A stretch of 64,000 nt of DNA from Salimicrobium halophilum (GCF_900100295.1 NZ_FNEV01000001.1:62001-126000); one strand, 5' to 3'; counted from the first letter of the stretch, positions 38,229 through 47,809 are shown. Numbers and translations are program-made. The notes: generated by a model not told the origin, from the sequence alone.

Positions 38229-38804
38229 ATGTACTATATAAAGAAATATTGGTTTCTCGGAATCGTTGGTCTTGTAGTCGCAATAGTCGTGTTCCAGTCG
38301 GCTTCGAACGAAGAAGGGACGGTAACGCTTCAGGAAGAGCACCCTTTGGTGAGGGAACCGAAGATGGAGACTTCTTCAACAAAAACGGAGCAGGTAGTCG
38401 TAGATATAAAGGGGGCGGTTCATCGCCCGGGTATTTATGAAGGTACTCCGAATATGAGGGTCCATGAAATCGTTTCGCTAGCTGGAGGGTTCACCGACGA
38501 TGCGGATGAGACGAGTGTGAATCTTGCACAAAAAATAGAAGATGAAATGGTCGTGCTCGTGTCTTTCTTGCAAGTTACGGAAGGTGGAACTTCAGGGGAA
38601 GCCACGTCCGACAAAGTCAGGATCAACCATGCGACCCTGGAAGAGATCACTGTGATCAACGGGATAGGACCTTCAAAAGCGGAAGCGATCATCGCTTACA
38701 GGGAAGAGAACGGAATGTTCAAAGAGATGGAAGATCTTCTCGAGGTTAGCGGAATCGGGGAGAAGACGTTAGAGAATATGAGAGAGGACATTCAGATCCC
38801 CTGA
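38229..38804 (+). CDS. comEA: ComEA, DNA receptor for competence
   Basis: 191 residues: N-terminal membrane anchor (about 6-25), an SLBB-type domain (VVVDIKGAVHRPGIYEG near residue 56) and a C-terminal helix-hairpin-helix DNA-binding domain (RINHATLEEITVINGIGPSK near residue 132). Binds double-stranded DNA outside the membrane during transformation. ACGGAGGG precedes the start. Confidence 0.95.
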   Translation: MYYIKKYWFLGIVGLVVAIVVFQSASNEEGTVTLQEEHPLVREPKMETSSTKTEQVVVDIKGAVHRPGIYEGTPNMRVHEIVSLAGGFTDDADETSVNLAQKIEDEMVVLVSFLQVTEGGTSGEATSDKVRINHATLEEITVINGIGPSKAEAIIAYREENGMFKEMEDLLEVSGIGEKTLENMREDIQIP

Positions 38805-38862
38805 AGCGGGTTGACTTTTCTTGGGTGTACTAGCTAAACTTTTTAGAAAGGATGTGATAGGT

Positions 38863-39432
38863 ATGTCTAGAATTGCGTGGGATCAATATTTTATGGCTCA
38901 GGCTCATTTGCTTAAATCGAGAAGCACTTGTGAGCGCCTGGCCGTCGGTGCAGTTATAGTGAGAGATAAACGGATGATCGCCGGAGGTTACAATGGTAGT
39001 GTAACAGGTGGCGTCCATTGTATTGATGAGGGGTGTTATGTCGTAGACGGTCACTGTATCAGAACGATCCATGCAGAGATGAATGCACTTTTGCAATGCG
39101 CCAAGTTCGGAGTGGCGACAGAAGGTGCGGAAATATATGTGACCCACTTTCCATGCGTTCATTGCACGAAAGCCATTATTCAGGCCGGAATCCGTTCGGT
39201 CTATTACAGTGAAGACTACAAAAACCATCCTTATGCTGTGGAAATATTGAAGCAGGCAGGAGTATCTGCTGAGAAAGTACCGTCCACCGTAAGAATCAAG
39301 GAATCCGAAGAAGAACAGTCTATCATGGAAGACATGCTCGAGCGGTTGAAAACCCATGATGATCCTCAATATGAAGACTTCAAACGAAAATTGGAACAGC
39401 TGGAGAATGGCCGTATTACCTCAAGGTCATGA
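38863..39432 (+). CDS. comEB: ComEB, dCMP deaminase-family protein
   Basis: 189 residues starting MSRIAWDQYFMAQAHL, the same length as B. subtilis ComEB. The zinc deaminase motif is complete: IHAEMNALLQC near residue 72 and FPCVHCTKAI near residue 101. It makes dUMP from dCMP; it is not needed for transformation in B. subtilis despite its place in the operon. Start at 38863 after AAAGGATGTGA; an upstream in-frame ATG has no ribosome site. Confidence 0.94.
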   Translation: MSRIAWDQYFMAQAHLLKSRSTCERLAVGAVIVRDKRMIAGGYNGSVTGGVHCIDEGCYVVDGHCIRTIHAEMNALLQCAKFGVATEGAEIYVTHFPCVHCTKAIIQAGIRSVYYSEDYKNHPYAVEILKQAGVSAEKVPSTVRIKESEEEQSIMEDMLERLKTHDDPQYEDFKRKLEQLENGRITSRS

Positions 39433-41660
39433 AGGGGAAACTCCATTTTCCTCTTCTTTCATTTCTCGCGGGGGCCATCTATGCTCATGCCCCTGATTCC
39501 TGGGCCTTATTTGCTTTGTGTTTACTTTGGTTTCTCTTCTTCACGAAACTTCGATTTCTCTTCCCCCTTTTATTACTCGGTTTCTTTTTAGGTGTATATG
39601 TCTATAGTCCTTCTGAAGTCCCTTCTGTTCCGTCCGATCCCCCTTTTTACGGAGAGATTCTCTCTCCTGCTGTCCAAAATGGAAGGGTAGCATCTTTTCC
39701 GATCCAAACATCAGAACATCTCGAATATCAGGTCATCCATTTTGTTGACTACGGGGAGGATTCCTTTTTCACTGGACTTGAAGTTGGAGCCCGTTGCAAA
39801 CTGATGGCGGAGCATCAAGAATTTCCTGTAGCTACGAATGAAGGTCAATTTGATTTTGCAACCTTCATGAAGAACCAGGGAGTGGAGGGCCAATTCATAA
39901 TCGAAAAGAGAGAAGATATCTTCTGTGAAGGATCTTCCTGGAAACAAACGTTTTATGAACAGAGAAGCATGCTCATCGATACAATTATGGACAAAAGCGA
40001 TACTTCCCTGAATCCCTGGATCAATGCTCTGGTATTTGGAGATCAGCAAGGTCTGAAAGACGAGGTGTCGGATCTTTTTCGGGAACTGGGAATGTCGCAC
40101 ATCCTCGCCATATCCGGATTGCACGTAGGGTTATTTGCGGGGATGATTTACACGGTGTTTTACCGTACGGGTCTCGTAACCTCTTCCCAGGTAAGGGTGC
40201 TCGTTTTTCTCACGCTACCGCTCTTCGCTTTTGTAGCAGGGGCAGCTCCATCTGTAATGAGGGCATCTCTTATGGCGATTTTTCTGGTGGGGTTGTCCGC
40301 TTTGAAGATCAGATCTTCCATGACGGATCTGTTATCTCTCGTGGCCTTCCTGCTTCTTTTCATGAATCCGGACATACTTCATCACCCGGGTTTCCAGTTT
40401 TCGTTTGCAGTAACGTTCAGTCTGCTTCTTTCATCCCCTCTTCTCAGCAAAGATACGAATCCCTGGATCATTTCCCTCAGAGTGAGCTTTATTGCTCAAT
40501 TAGCGATTCTGCCTCTGCAATTGCATTACTTTTATCAATTCAGTCCTCTATCCGTATTTTTCAATTTGATTCTTGTTCCCTATTTTACAATCGTATTCAT
40601 CCCGTTTATTTTTCTGCTTCTACTTTCGGTGTTTCTTTTACCAGCTTTTGTTTATGAATGGATTTCACGACTTGGAGCAGGAATGCATACGATGGTCATG
40701 GATACAGTTGTGAATGTCGGAGGAGCTTTGAATATTCAATGGATCACAGGGATCTTTCCGTATACGTGGTTTCTTCCCTACTATATATGTTTTTTCCTTA
40801 TGATGATCTTCCTGGTGAATGAAAACAAAAGGAATAGCTTTGTCTCCGGGGTTGCTCTGGTATCCGTGCTGGCGACGTATAGTGCTCTTCCATACCTGAG
40901 TGGAACAGGTACAGTCACATTCCTCGATGTAGGCCAGGGAGATAGTGCAGTCATTGAACTTCCCTTTCGTAAAGGGGTCATCATGATAGACGCAGCAGGT
41001 CCCCCGGTGTTTCAGGAGAATAAGGAAAAAATCGCGGATACGGTCATTCTTCCTTTTTTGAAATCAAGAGGGATCGCCGGGGTGGATGCTCTTTTTATTA
41101 CTCATAACGATACCGATCATAATGGGAGCGTTCCCCGACTTGTTGAGAAAGATGCCTTGGATTCACTGTTCATCTCAGCATATGATGAAAGAGAATATGA
41201 TGGAAAAGCGAGTCGGTTGAGTGGAGGAGATCGCTATGAAATCGGGGGCTATGCTTTCGATATTCTCGGTCCGGAGAGGGATCTGGAGGATAAGAACGAT
41301 GACTCGTTGATCATTTATACAGAACTCGGTGGGAAGCGCTGGCTGTTTACGGGGGATATCTCTTCAGAAGTGGAGAAAGAAGTGGCGATAAATTACCCAG
41401 ATCTGACCGTCGACTTCTTGAAAGTGGCTCATCATGGAAGCATAACGTCGACCTCGGATGCATTCATGGATGCCTTCCGCCCAGACGTCGGAGTGATTTC
41501 GGCGGGCCGGGATAATCGTTACGGCCATCCGCATGGAGAGGTGCTGGATCGACTGGCCTCTTATGGAACGGAAGTTTGGAGAACGGACCTGCATGGGGCA
41601 GTTTCCATTACCTTCTACGATGATCGACTGTTGGAAAAGAAAGGGTTCATGGGCCCCTAG
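39429..41660 (+). CDS. comEC: ComEC, DNA uptake channel
   Basis: 743 residues: N-terminal OB-containing DUF4131 part, a competence domain with about nine membrane helices (LAISGLHVGLFAGMIYTVF near residue 222), and a C-terminal metallo-beta-lactamase-like domain (FLDVGQGDSAVIELP near residue 497; ITHNDTDHNGS near residue 557; VAHHGS near residue 667). Forms the channel that brings single-stranded DNA into the cell. Overlaps comEB by 4 bp. Confidence 0.95.
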   Translation: MKGKLHFPLLSFLAGAIYAHAPDSWALFALCLLWFLFFTKLRFLFPLLLLGFFLGVYVYSPSEVPSVPSDPPFYGEILSPAVQNGRVASFPIQTSEHLEYQVIHFVDYGEDSFFTGLEVGARCKLMAEHQEFPVATNEGQFDFATFMKNQGVEGQFIIEKREDIFCEGSSWKQTFYEQRSMLIDTIMDKSDTSLNPWINALVFGDQQGLKDEVSDLFRELGMSHILAISGLHVGLFAGMIYTVFYRTGLVTSSQVRVLVFLTLPLFAFVAGAAPSVMRASLMAIFLVGLSALKIRSSMTDLLSLVAFLLLFMNPDILHHPGFQFSFAVTFSLLLSSPLLSKDTNPWIISLRVSFIAQLAILPLQLHYFYQFSPLSVFFNLILVPYFTIVFIPFIFLLLLSVFLLPAFVYEWISRLGAGMHTMVMDTVVNVGGALNIQWITGIFPYTWFLPYYICFFLMMIFLVNENKRNSFVSGVALVSVLATYSALPYLSGTGTVTFLDVGQGDSAVIELPFRKGVIMIDAAGPPVFQENKEKIADTVILPFLKSRGIAGVDALFITHNDTDHNGSVPRLVEKDALDSLFISAYDEREYDGKASRLSGGDRYEIGGYAFDILGPERDLEDKNDDSLIIYTELGGKRWLFTGDISSEVEKEVAINYPDLTVDFLKVAHHGSITSTSDAFMDAFRPDVGVISAGRDNRYGHPHGEVLDRLASYGTEVWRTDLHGAVSITFYDDRLLEKKGFMGP

Positions 41661-41692
41661 CAGACGGAGTGGCAGGTGAATATTTCCTCAAA

Positions 41693-41720
41693 AAAAGACT
41701 GCATAAGCAGCCTTTTTTGC
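41693..41720. terminator. Terminator-like hairpin between comEC and yqzM
   Basis: AGACTGC-ATAA-GCAGCCT with A-run before and T6 after, so it can act for comEC (plus) and yqzM (minus). Confidence 0.75.
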
Positions 41721-41726
41721 CATCGA

Positions 41727-41861
41727 TTATTGCCCGAGTACGGAGAAGATGGTTCCGATAAAGAATATAACGAAGAAGAAACCGAAAGAAAAAACAAATC
41801 CGAGGCCAGAATCGATGATATCATTGGTTTTCGTCTGAATTTCTTTTTTGAATTCGTTCAT
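41727..41861 (-). CDS. yqzM: YqzM, 44-residue membrane protein
   Basis: Starts MNEFKKEIQTKTNDIIDSGL and continues as one hydrophobic helix rich in Phe, ending VLGQ. Sequence pattern (MNEFxK-VQ-K-NDxIDSGxGF) and position between comEC and holA match B. subtilis yqzM. GGAGGGTGAG precedes the ATG. Function unknown. An overlapping 81-codon plus-strand frame is its shadow. Confidence 0.88.
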   Translation of the reverse strand: MNEFKKEIQTKTNDIIDSGLGFVFSFGFFFVIFFIGTIFSVLGQ

Positions 41862-42059
41862 GACTCACCCTCCTATATCAATACCAAGTATAAAAGAAAC
41901 ATACGAAAAAATCCAGACTAATGTTGAAATAAGGAAGCAGGAATTAACATCGATAAAGTCACCGGTTTAGGGTGAAGATAGGGATAAGAACATCGCCTCT
42001 TCTTTAAGAACCCGGGCTTCAAAGAATGGGGCGTTTATATAAAATCGGCGTCCTTGTTT

Positions 42060-42088
42060 TTGACAGGTGCAGCATTACTTCTTAAAAT
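42060..42088 (+). promoter_or_regulatory. Sigma-A promoter of holA
   Basis: TTGACA at 42060-42065, 17 bp, TAAAAT at 42083-42088, 47 bp before holA. The remaining 41862-42059 gap shows no gene. Confidence 0.85.
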
Positions 42089-42135
42089 GAAGACTATATC
42101 TGTATGCAGATACACCACAAGGGCGCCGCCTTTCA

Positions 42136-43155
42136 ATGAGTGAGGTTTTCAGGAAAATGGGAAAGATACATGTATTATACGGAGAAGAGAGATATCTGAT
42201 CCAGCAGGAAAAGGAAAAAATAATCAGAAGTGAAACGACAGAAGAAGAGCGTGAATTCAATTACAGTACGTACAATCTCGAAGACACTCCGATCGAGGAT
42301 GTAGTCGCAGATGCTGAAACGCTGCCGTTTTTGGGCGAGAACAAACTTATTGTCGCGGAGAATCCGATTTTCCTCCTCTCTAAACCACCTAAAACGGATA
42401 TAGAGCATGATGTCGATAGGTTTTTATCTTACATAAATGACCCGGCTCCTTATACGACGATTATTCTGATCATTCCTTATGAGAAGGTGGATGAACGTAA
42501 GAAAGTGATGAAAGAACTGAAGAAAAAAGCGAAAGTCCAATCATTCTCTTCCGTAAAGGAATGGAATATGGAAGAGTGGGTGCAAAAGGTGGCGAGGGAA
42601 CTGAAGATCGAACTTGCCCCGGGGGTAGAAGAACTTGTCATCCAGTCCGTAGGAACCAATCTTTCGGTTTTGAGAAGTGAACTAGAAAAATTAAAGCTAT
42701 ATGCGGAGAACGACTACATCACGAGAGACATAGCAGAAGAATTGTTGTCTTCTTCGCTCGACACTTCCGGCTTGAAACTTGTGGATGCAGTCATTGAGCG
42801 GGACCTTTCCAAGGCTATGACCATTTATAAGGAGTTGCTCCGGATGAATGAAGAGCCTATCGCCCTCATCGCTCTCCTCGCCTCCCAGTTCAGAATGATT
42901 TCGCAGGTGAAGATCCTGAAGCGTAAAGGATATACAGAGAACCACATGAAAAGTTATATCAAAGCTCATCCCTACGTATTGAAGCTTGCAGGTCAGCGGG
43001 AGAAAAAATTCTCCCAGGAAATGCTTGATCATATCATGCTCAGTTTGTCGGAGACGGATAGCCATATGAAGAGCGGTACGATGGAAAAAGAGCTTGCTTT
43101 CGAAATGATGCTTTATGAAATCATCGCAGGTTCTCCGAAAAGTGCACCATCCTAG
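42136..43155 (+). CDS. holA: DNA polymerase III delta subunit
   Basis: Clamp-loader subunit that opens the beta ring. 339 residues, starting MSEVFRKMGKIHVLYGEERYLIQ, aligned to the N-terminus of B. subtilis YqeN. PAPYTTIILIIPYEKVDERKK near residue 97 and GTNLSVLRSELEKLKLY near residue 173 are typical. The ribosome site before 42136 is weak; an ATG at 42157 is an alternative but would cut the first helix. Confidence 0.93.
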   Translation: MSEVFRKMGKIHVLYGEERYLIQQEKEKIIRSETTEEEREFNYSTYNLEDTPIEDVVADAETLPFLGENKLIVAENPIFLLSKPPKTDIEHDVDRFLSYINDPAPYTTIILIIPYEKVDERKKVMKELKKKAKVQSFSSVKEWNMEEWVQKVARELKIELAPGVEELVIQSVGTNLSVLRSELEKLKLYAENDYITRDIAEELLSSSLDTSGLKLVDAVIERDLSKAMTIYKELLRMNEEPIALIALLASQFRMISQVKILKRKGYTENHMKSYIKAHPYVLKLAGQREKKFSQEMLDHIMLSLSETDSHMKSGTMEKELAFEMMLYEIIAGSPKSAPS

Positions 43156-43177
43156 GGGTAGGAGGTGCACTTTTTTT
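43141..43177 (+). terminator. Intrinsic terminator after holA
   Basis: AGTGCACC (43141-43148) with GGTGCACT (43164-43171), inner CCTA/TAGG, then T7. Confidence 0.93.
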
Positions 43178-43185
43178 GCATAATA

Positions 43186-43212
43186 AAAACGACCCGGCAG
43201 ACGGATCGTTTG
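43186..43212 (-). terminator. Intrinsic terminator of rpsT
   Basis: On the minus strand AACGATCCG with CGGGTCGTT (one wobble), then a T-run reading toward holA. Confidence 0.8.
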
Positions 43213-43233
43213 TTGGTCATAAAAGAGAACCAG

Positions 43234-43491
43234 TTATGCGTTTTGTACAAGTTTTGTCAAACGGGATTTTTTACGGTTTCCGTTATTTTCATGGATTGCC
43301 CCACGTTTTACGGCCTTATCAATTTTCTGAACCGCTGCAGTAAGCGCTTCACCCGCGTTTTGATCATTGCTTGCTGCAAGTTTCTCTACACGTTTAATAG
43401 CTGTACGCATGTCAGATTTGAAAGCTGCGTTCAGTTCGCGAGCTTCTTCGTTGACACGTACACGCTTTTTGGATTGTTTTAGGTTAGCCAT
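43234..43491 (-). CDS. rpsT: 30S ribosomal protein S20
   Basis: 85 residues, MANLKQSKKRVRVNEEARE at the start and ending GNRKKSRLTKLVQNA, basic throughout. Start at 43491 with AGGAGGTGAAAA upstream; the longer frame has no support. Divergent from gpr, as in B. subtilis. Confidence 0.97.
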   Translation of the reverse strand: MANLKQSKKRVRVNEEARELNAAFKSDMRTAIKRVEKLAASNDQNAGEALTAAVQKIDKAVKRGAIHENNGNRKKSRLTKLVQNA

Positions 43492-43544
43492 TTTTTCACC
43501 TCCTAGGTAAAAACAAGTAGCAGAATTGCTTTCGAACAAGAGAC

Positions 43545-43573
43545 ATTGTATCAGAGCACGAAGCGTATTTCAA
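43545..43573 (-). promoter_or_regulatory. Promoter of rpsT
   Basis: On the minus strand TTGAAA (43568-43573), 17 bp, TACAAT (43545-43550). The -35 box lies in the loop of the inverted repeat at 43560-43590. Confidence 0.8.
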
Positions 43574-43590
43574 TGATATTCATACGCTTC
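43560..43590. repeat. Inverted repeat spanning the rpsT -35 box
   Basis: GAAGCGTAT (43560-43568) and ATACGCTTC (43582-43590), a perfect 9-bp inverted repeat in the rpsT-gpr intergenic space. No T-run follows, so an operator or cruciform is as likely as a terminator. Confidence 0.6.
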
Positions 43591-43641
43591 ACGCATAAAA
43601 AGAAACAACCAGTACAAAGATAGAGAAAAAAGGGTGATTTG

Positions 43642-44697
43642 GTGGAAGGGATTCGTACCGATTTAGCTGTAGAACAACCGGAAGTGAACCAGGAAGCGAT
43701 CCGAGGAGTGACGCTCGATTCGGATCAAGTGGAAGGCATCGATAAAACGGAAATAAGGATTACTGCAGAAGCGGAAGAACGAATGAACAGGAAGCCGGGG
43801 ACGTATGTAACGCTGGAATCAGAAGCCATCAGAAAGCAGGATACGGCGATGCAGCGAAAGCTTACGACTGTTACAGCTTCTGTTCTCAGGCAATTGCTCG
43901 TAGAAGAAGGTATAGGTGAAGATGCGCGTGGGTTATTGATCGGGCTTGGTAACCATATGGTAACCCCGGATGCTTTAGGTCCGTTTGTTATGGAAGAAGT
44001 ACTCGTCACCAGTCATTTATTTGAACTCGAATATGAACAGGTGGCAAACGGCTACAGGTCCGTCTCCGCTTTTGCTCCGGGAGTAATGGGAGTGACCGGA
44101 ATGGAGACGAGTGACATCATCCATGGAGTCGTGAAAGAAACCGACCCGGACTTCCTTATTGTCATTGATGCCCTGGCTTCCCGGTCTCTCAGCCGCGTAA
44201 ACGGAGCGATCCAGTTGACGAATACAGGTATCCACCCTGGTTCCGGGGTGAATAATAAGAGGGAAGAAATCAGTAAAGAAGCCTATGGCATACCTGTTTT
44301 CTCTATAGGGGTGCCGACGGTAGTAGATGCAGTGACGATCACAAGCGACACGATCGATTATCTACTTAAACATTTCCAGAAGCACTGGGAAGAAAAGGAT
44401 CGTCCTTCGAATATCCTGGATGTGGCATCGAATCCTTTCAAGAGGTCGAATCTTGAGGACGCGGCTCTGCCTGATGAATCGAAGAGGCGATCGGTCCTGG
44501 GGATGGTCGGGACCCTTTCCATGGAAGAGAAGACAAGTCTTCTGAAAGAAGTGCTCACGCCCCTTGGGCACAATTTCATCGTTTCCCCGAAAGAGGCGGA
44601 TGGGTTTATCAGAGATATGTCTCTCGTACTTGCATCTTCCTTGAATGAAGCTCTTCATCCTGCGGTAGCCAGCGGAGAAGGGGAGGCATATCGTTAG
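43642..44697 (+). CDS. gpr: GPR, germination protease for small acid-soluble proteins
   Basis: Aspartate-type protease that degrades SASP when spores germinate. About 351 residues. The signature GLGNHMVTPDALGP (near residue 100), SAFAPGVMGVTGMETSDI (near 140) and GIHPGSGVNNKR (near 195) are clear. GTG start at 43642 after AAGGGTGAT; a stop codon 21 bp upstream rules out a longer protein. The zymogen cleavage context RTD-LAVE lies only about 8 residues from the start, versus 15 in B. megaterium. Followed by spoIIP. Confidence 0.94.
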   Translation: MEGIRTDLAVEQPEVNQEAIRGVTLDSDQVEGIDKTEIRITAEAEERMNRKPGTYVTLESEAIRKQDTAMQRKLTTVTASVLRQLLVEEGIGEDARGLLIGLGNHMVTPDALGPFVMEEVLVTSHLFELEYEQVANGYRSVSAFAPGVMGVTGMETSDIIHGVVKETDPDFLIVIDALASRSLSRVNGAIQLTNTGIHPGSGVNNKREEISKEAYGIPVFSIGVPTVVDAVTITSDTIDYLLKHFQKHWEEKDRPSNILDVASNPFKRSNLEDAALPDESKRRSVLGMVGTLSMEEKTSLLKEVLTPLGHNFIVSPKEADGFIRDMSLVLASSLNEALHPAVASGEGEAYR

Positions 44698-44756
44698 TTC
44701 TACAAGCTTTTCTATCAGCATACAGTTGTGATATAAACGAAGAAAGGACTGTGCTG

Positions 44757-45842
44757 ATGGGGAAGCGTTTTTTTTATAGAAAAGACAAATGGCAATTATC
44801 TATGCTTGTTCCTTTATTCATCGCCATTCTCATCCTTAGTGTCGCTTTATTGACCGGGGTGAAGTCTACGTATCGGGTATATTCAGATACCGTTCAGCAG
44901 ATCACATCAAAAATGGAAGGGGAGTCCTTCCTTTATTTTTTGAAGCGGGAAAACGTTCTATTTGGAGAAGCCGGGCCCGAGCGCTCTTCGATGGCTAGGG
45001 CCGTGTTCGAATCGATGATGGATATACGGATTGATGATGCCAGAACGTTATTCGGAACGTCCATCCCCGGGCTCAACTATTATCATGATCGCATTATCAT
45101 CGCTGGAGAGGGGACGGATTATACGAACTTACCGGTAGAATCGGAACCTCCGCTTGATGTCTCAGACGAAGAGAACGAGGGCAGTGATGACATTGCAGAA
45201 CCTTCACCGTTTGATTCCGGGAACCCGGAAGTATTCATTTACCATTCTCATAATACGGAATCTTTCCTGCCGCATCTGGCTTCCGGTTCAAGTGCCTATC
45301 ATCCGGATACGAATATAACGCTTGTCGGGAAGAGACTCGGAAATGAACTTCAGGGCCGCGGGATCAGCTCGAAAGTCAATACGATGGACGTAACGGCAGT
45401 ATTGAAGGACAAAGGCTGGAAACATTATCAATCCTATGATGCTACGAGAGGTATGGTGGAAGAGACGCTGGCTCAAAACGAATCGATCGACTACCTATTG
45501 GATATTCACAGGGATAGCCTAGGGAAGAAAACAACGACAACAACCATTCAGGGCAAAAAAGCGGCACGCACGATGTTCGTCGTAGGGGCTGAACACTCCG
45601 GATACGAAAAGAACCTCAAACTGGCGACGGACTTACACAAGCTTCTCGAACAGAAATACCCCGGTCTGAGTAGGGGTGTCATTACGAAACAGGGGGCAGG
45701 GGTCAACGGCATTTATAACCAGGATCTTCATCCGAACGCTCTTGTCGTAGAATTCGGAGGGAAAGAGAATACGTTTGAAGAACTGTACAGGACCGCTGAT
45801 ATGTTTGCGGATGTGTTGAATGAATATATGACCGCGGAATGA
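44757..45842 (+). CDS. spoIIP: Stage II sporulation protein P
   Basis: Cell-wall amidase/endopeptidase of the engulfment complex (with SpoIID and SpoIIM). 361 residues: a membrane anchor at about residues 15-36 and the SpoIIP domain with EVFIYHSHNTESFLP near residue 160, LDIHRDS near residue 250 and ALVVEFGGKENTFEE near residue 330. ATG at 44757 is chosen since AAAGGA is 8 nt upstream. A CATACAGT at 44719-44726 looks like a sigma-E -10, but no matching -35 was found. Confidence 0.95.
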   Translation: MGKRFFYRKDKWQLSMLVPLFIAILILSVALLTGVKSTYRVYSDTVQQITSKMEGESFLYFLKRENVLFGEAGPERSSMARAVFESMMDIRIDDARTLFGTSIPGLNYYHDRIIIAGEGTDYTNLPVESEPPLDVSDEENEGSDDIAEPSPFDSGNPEVFIYHSHNTESFLPHLASGSSAYHPDTNITLVGKRLGNELQGRGISSKVNTMDVTAVLKDKGWKHYQSYDATRGMVEETLAQNESIDYLLDIHRDSLGKKTTTTTIQGKKAARTMFVVGAEHSGYEKNLKLATDLHKLLEQKYPGLSRGVITKQGAGVNGIYNQDLHPNALVVEFGGKENTFEELYRTADMFADVLNEYMTAE

Positions 45843-45868
45843 ATTATAGCTGACCGGCAGGGAGGTGA

Positions 45869-45897
45869 TTGAATAATTTCCTGCTGGTTGCTATAAT
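45869..45897 (+). promoter_or_regulatory. Probable promoter of lepA
   Basis: TTGAAT at 45869-45874, 17 bp, TATAAT at 45892-45897, 40 bp before the lepA start. Confidence 0.75.
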
Positions 45898-45937
45898 CAA
45901 TCTAGTTATAGGTGCGATTTTACTAGGAGTGATATAT

Positions 45938-47752
45938 TTGACAACGCAGATTAAAAAAGAAAATGTGCGCAATTTCTCCATCATTGCTCACATCGATCAT
46001 GGAAAATCAACATTGGCCGATCGTATTCTCGAGAAGACGAAGGCCCTTACTCAAAGAGAAATGAAAGAACAGTTTCTTGATGCGATGGATTTGGAAAGAG
46101 AACGCGGGATCACCATCAAACTCAATGCTGTTCAGCTGAACTATACATCAGAGTCGAAGGAAGATTATCTATTCCATCTGATCGATACTCCGGGACACGT
46201 CGACTTTACATACGAAGTCTCCCGTAGTCTGGCGGCGTGTGAAGGTGCCATCCTTGTCGTAGATGCTGTCCAGGGGATCGAAGCTCAGACACTTGCGAAC
46301 GTCTACCTTGCTCTTGAGAACGATCTCGAGATCATCCCTGTCATCAACAAGATCGATTTGCCTGGTGCTGACCCTGATAGAATCAAACAGGAAATCGAGG
46401 ATGTCATCGGCATCGATGCGTCAGAAGCGATTCTCGCTTCTGCCAAAGACGGTAAGGGTATCGATGAAATCCTGGAGCGTATTGTGACGGATATTCCTGC
46501 TCCTGCCGGCGAAAAAGATAACCCTACGAAGGCGCTTATTTTCGATTCCCTTTATGATTCCTACAAAGGTGTCATTGCTTACACTTGTGTACGGGAAGGA
46601 TCGATCAAAGTCGGAGATAAAATCCGCATGATGGCCAAAGGAAAAGAATTCGAGGTCAATGAAATCGGAGTATTCAGACCGGAGCCTACGCCGATGAAGG
46701 AACTTGTCGTAGGGGATGTCGGTTATCTCACCGCTTCCATCAAGAACATCGGCGACTCTCAGGTCGGAGATACGATCACCCTGGCAAACAATCCTGCAGC
46801 GGAACCGCTGCCGGGTTACAAGCGGATGAACCCGATGGTTTTCTGCGGGATGTTCCCGGTGGATTCCAATAACTATAATGACTTGAGAGATGCGCTTGAG
46901 CGCCTGCAGTTGAACGATTCCTCGCTTCAGTTCGAGGCCGAGACATCTCAGGCTCTCGGGTTCGGTTTCCGTACCGGATTTCTCGGAATGCTTCACATGG
47001 AAATCATCCAGGAACGTATCGAGAGGGAATTCGGTATTGATCTGATCACTACAGCTCCGAGCGTTATTTATAACGTGAAACTTACCGACGGCTCGGAAAT
47101 CCAGGTGGACAACCCTTCTATGATGCCGGATAACCAGAAGCTTGAAGAAGTACAGGAGCCATATGTGAAAGCCACGGTCATGGTGCCTAACGATTACGTA
47201 GGTCCTGTTATGGAGCTTTGTCAGAAGAAGCGCGGAAATTTCGTGGATATGCAGTACCTCGACGACAACCGCGTAAATATCGTTTATGACATTCCTTTAT
47301 CGGAAATCGTATACGATTTCTTCGATACCTTGAAGTCCCAGACGAAAGGATATGCTTCTTTTGATTATGAATTCATCGGTAACCGTACGTCTAATCTTGT
47401 GAAGATGGATATCCTGCTGAACGGCGATACGATCGATGCTCTTTCCTTTATCGTCCACCGTGATTTCGCTTATGAGCGAGGAAAGCAGATAACGGATAAG
47501 TTGAAAGATCTCATCCCGAGACAGCAGTTCGAAGTGCCTGTCCAGGCGGCTATCGGAAATAAGATCGTAGCGAGATCTACGATCAAAGCGATGAAGAAAA
47601 ACGTCCTTTCGAAGTGTTACGGCGGTGACGTCTCACGGAAGAGGAAACTTCTCGAGAAACAGAAAGAGGGTAAAAAACGCATGAAGATGGTCGGGTCGGT
47701 CGAAGTCCCGCAGGAAGCGTTCATGTCTGTTCTTGAAATTAATGATGATTAA
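45938..47752 (+). CDS. lepA: Elongation factor 4 (LepA)
   Basis: Translation GTPase that acts on ribosomes, with a role in 30S assembly or back-translocation. About 604 residues from a TTG at 45938 that has AGGAGTG 6 nt upstream. G1 [14 protein letters not shown] near residue 17, G3 DTPGHVDF, G4 NKIDLP; the C-terminal LepA-specific domain has [20 protein letters not shown]. The frame is open for 23 more codons upstream and would encode a membrane helix, but that stretch holds the promoter. Confidence 0.94.
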   Translation: MTTQIKKENVRNFSIIAHIDHGKSTLADRILEKTKALTQREMKEQFLDAMDLERERGITIKLNAVQLNYTSESKEDYLFHLIDTPGHVDFTYEVSRSLAACEGAILVVDAVQGIEAQTLANVYLALENDLEIIPVINKIDLPGADPDRIKQEIEDVIGIDASEAILASAKDGKGIDEILERIVTDIPAPAGEKDNPTKALIFDSLYDSYKGVIAYTCVREGSIKVGDKIRMMAKGKEFEVNEIGVFRPEPTPMKELVVGDVGYLTASIKNIGDSQVGDTITLANNPAAEPLPGYKRMNPMVFCGMFPVDSNNYNDLRDALERLQLNDSSLQFEAETSQALGFGFRTGFLGMLHMEIIQERIEREFGIDLITTAPSVIYNVKLTDGSEIQVDNPSMMPDNQKLEEVQEPYVKATVMVPNDYVGPVMELCQKKRGNFVDMQYLDDNRVNIVYDIPLSEIVYDFFDTLKSQTKGYASFDYEFIGNRTSNLVKMDILLNGDTIDALSFIVHRDFAYERGKQITDKLKDLIPRQQFEVPVQAAIGNKIVARSTIKAMKKNVLSKCYGGDVSRKRKLLEKQKEGKKRMKMVGSVEVPQEAFMSVLEINDD

Positions 47753-47757
47753 TAACG

Positions 47758-47790
47758 GAAAACCGCAAGCAATGGACTTGCGGTTTTCTT
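47758..47790 (+). terminator. Intrinsic terminator after lepA
   Basis: AAAACCGCAAG (47759-47769) with CTTGCGGTTTT (47777-47787) and short T-run. Confidence 0.9.
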
Positions 47791-47809
47791 CATGGAGGTT
47801 CAATGAAAA

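Noticed and set aside
41676-41921. 81-codon plus-strand frame after comEC
   Set aside because: Antisense to yqzM, which has a strong ribosome site and matches a known family.
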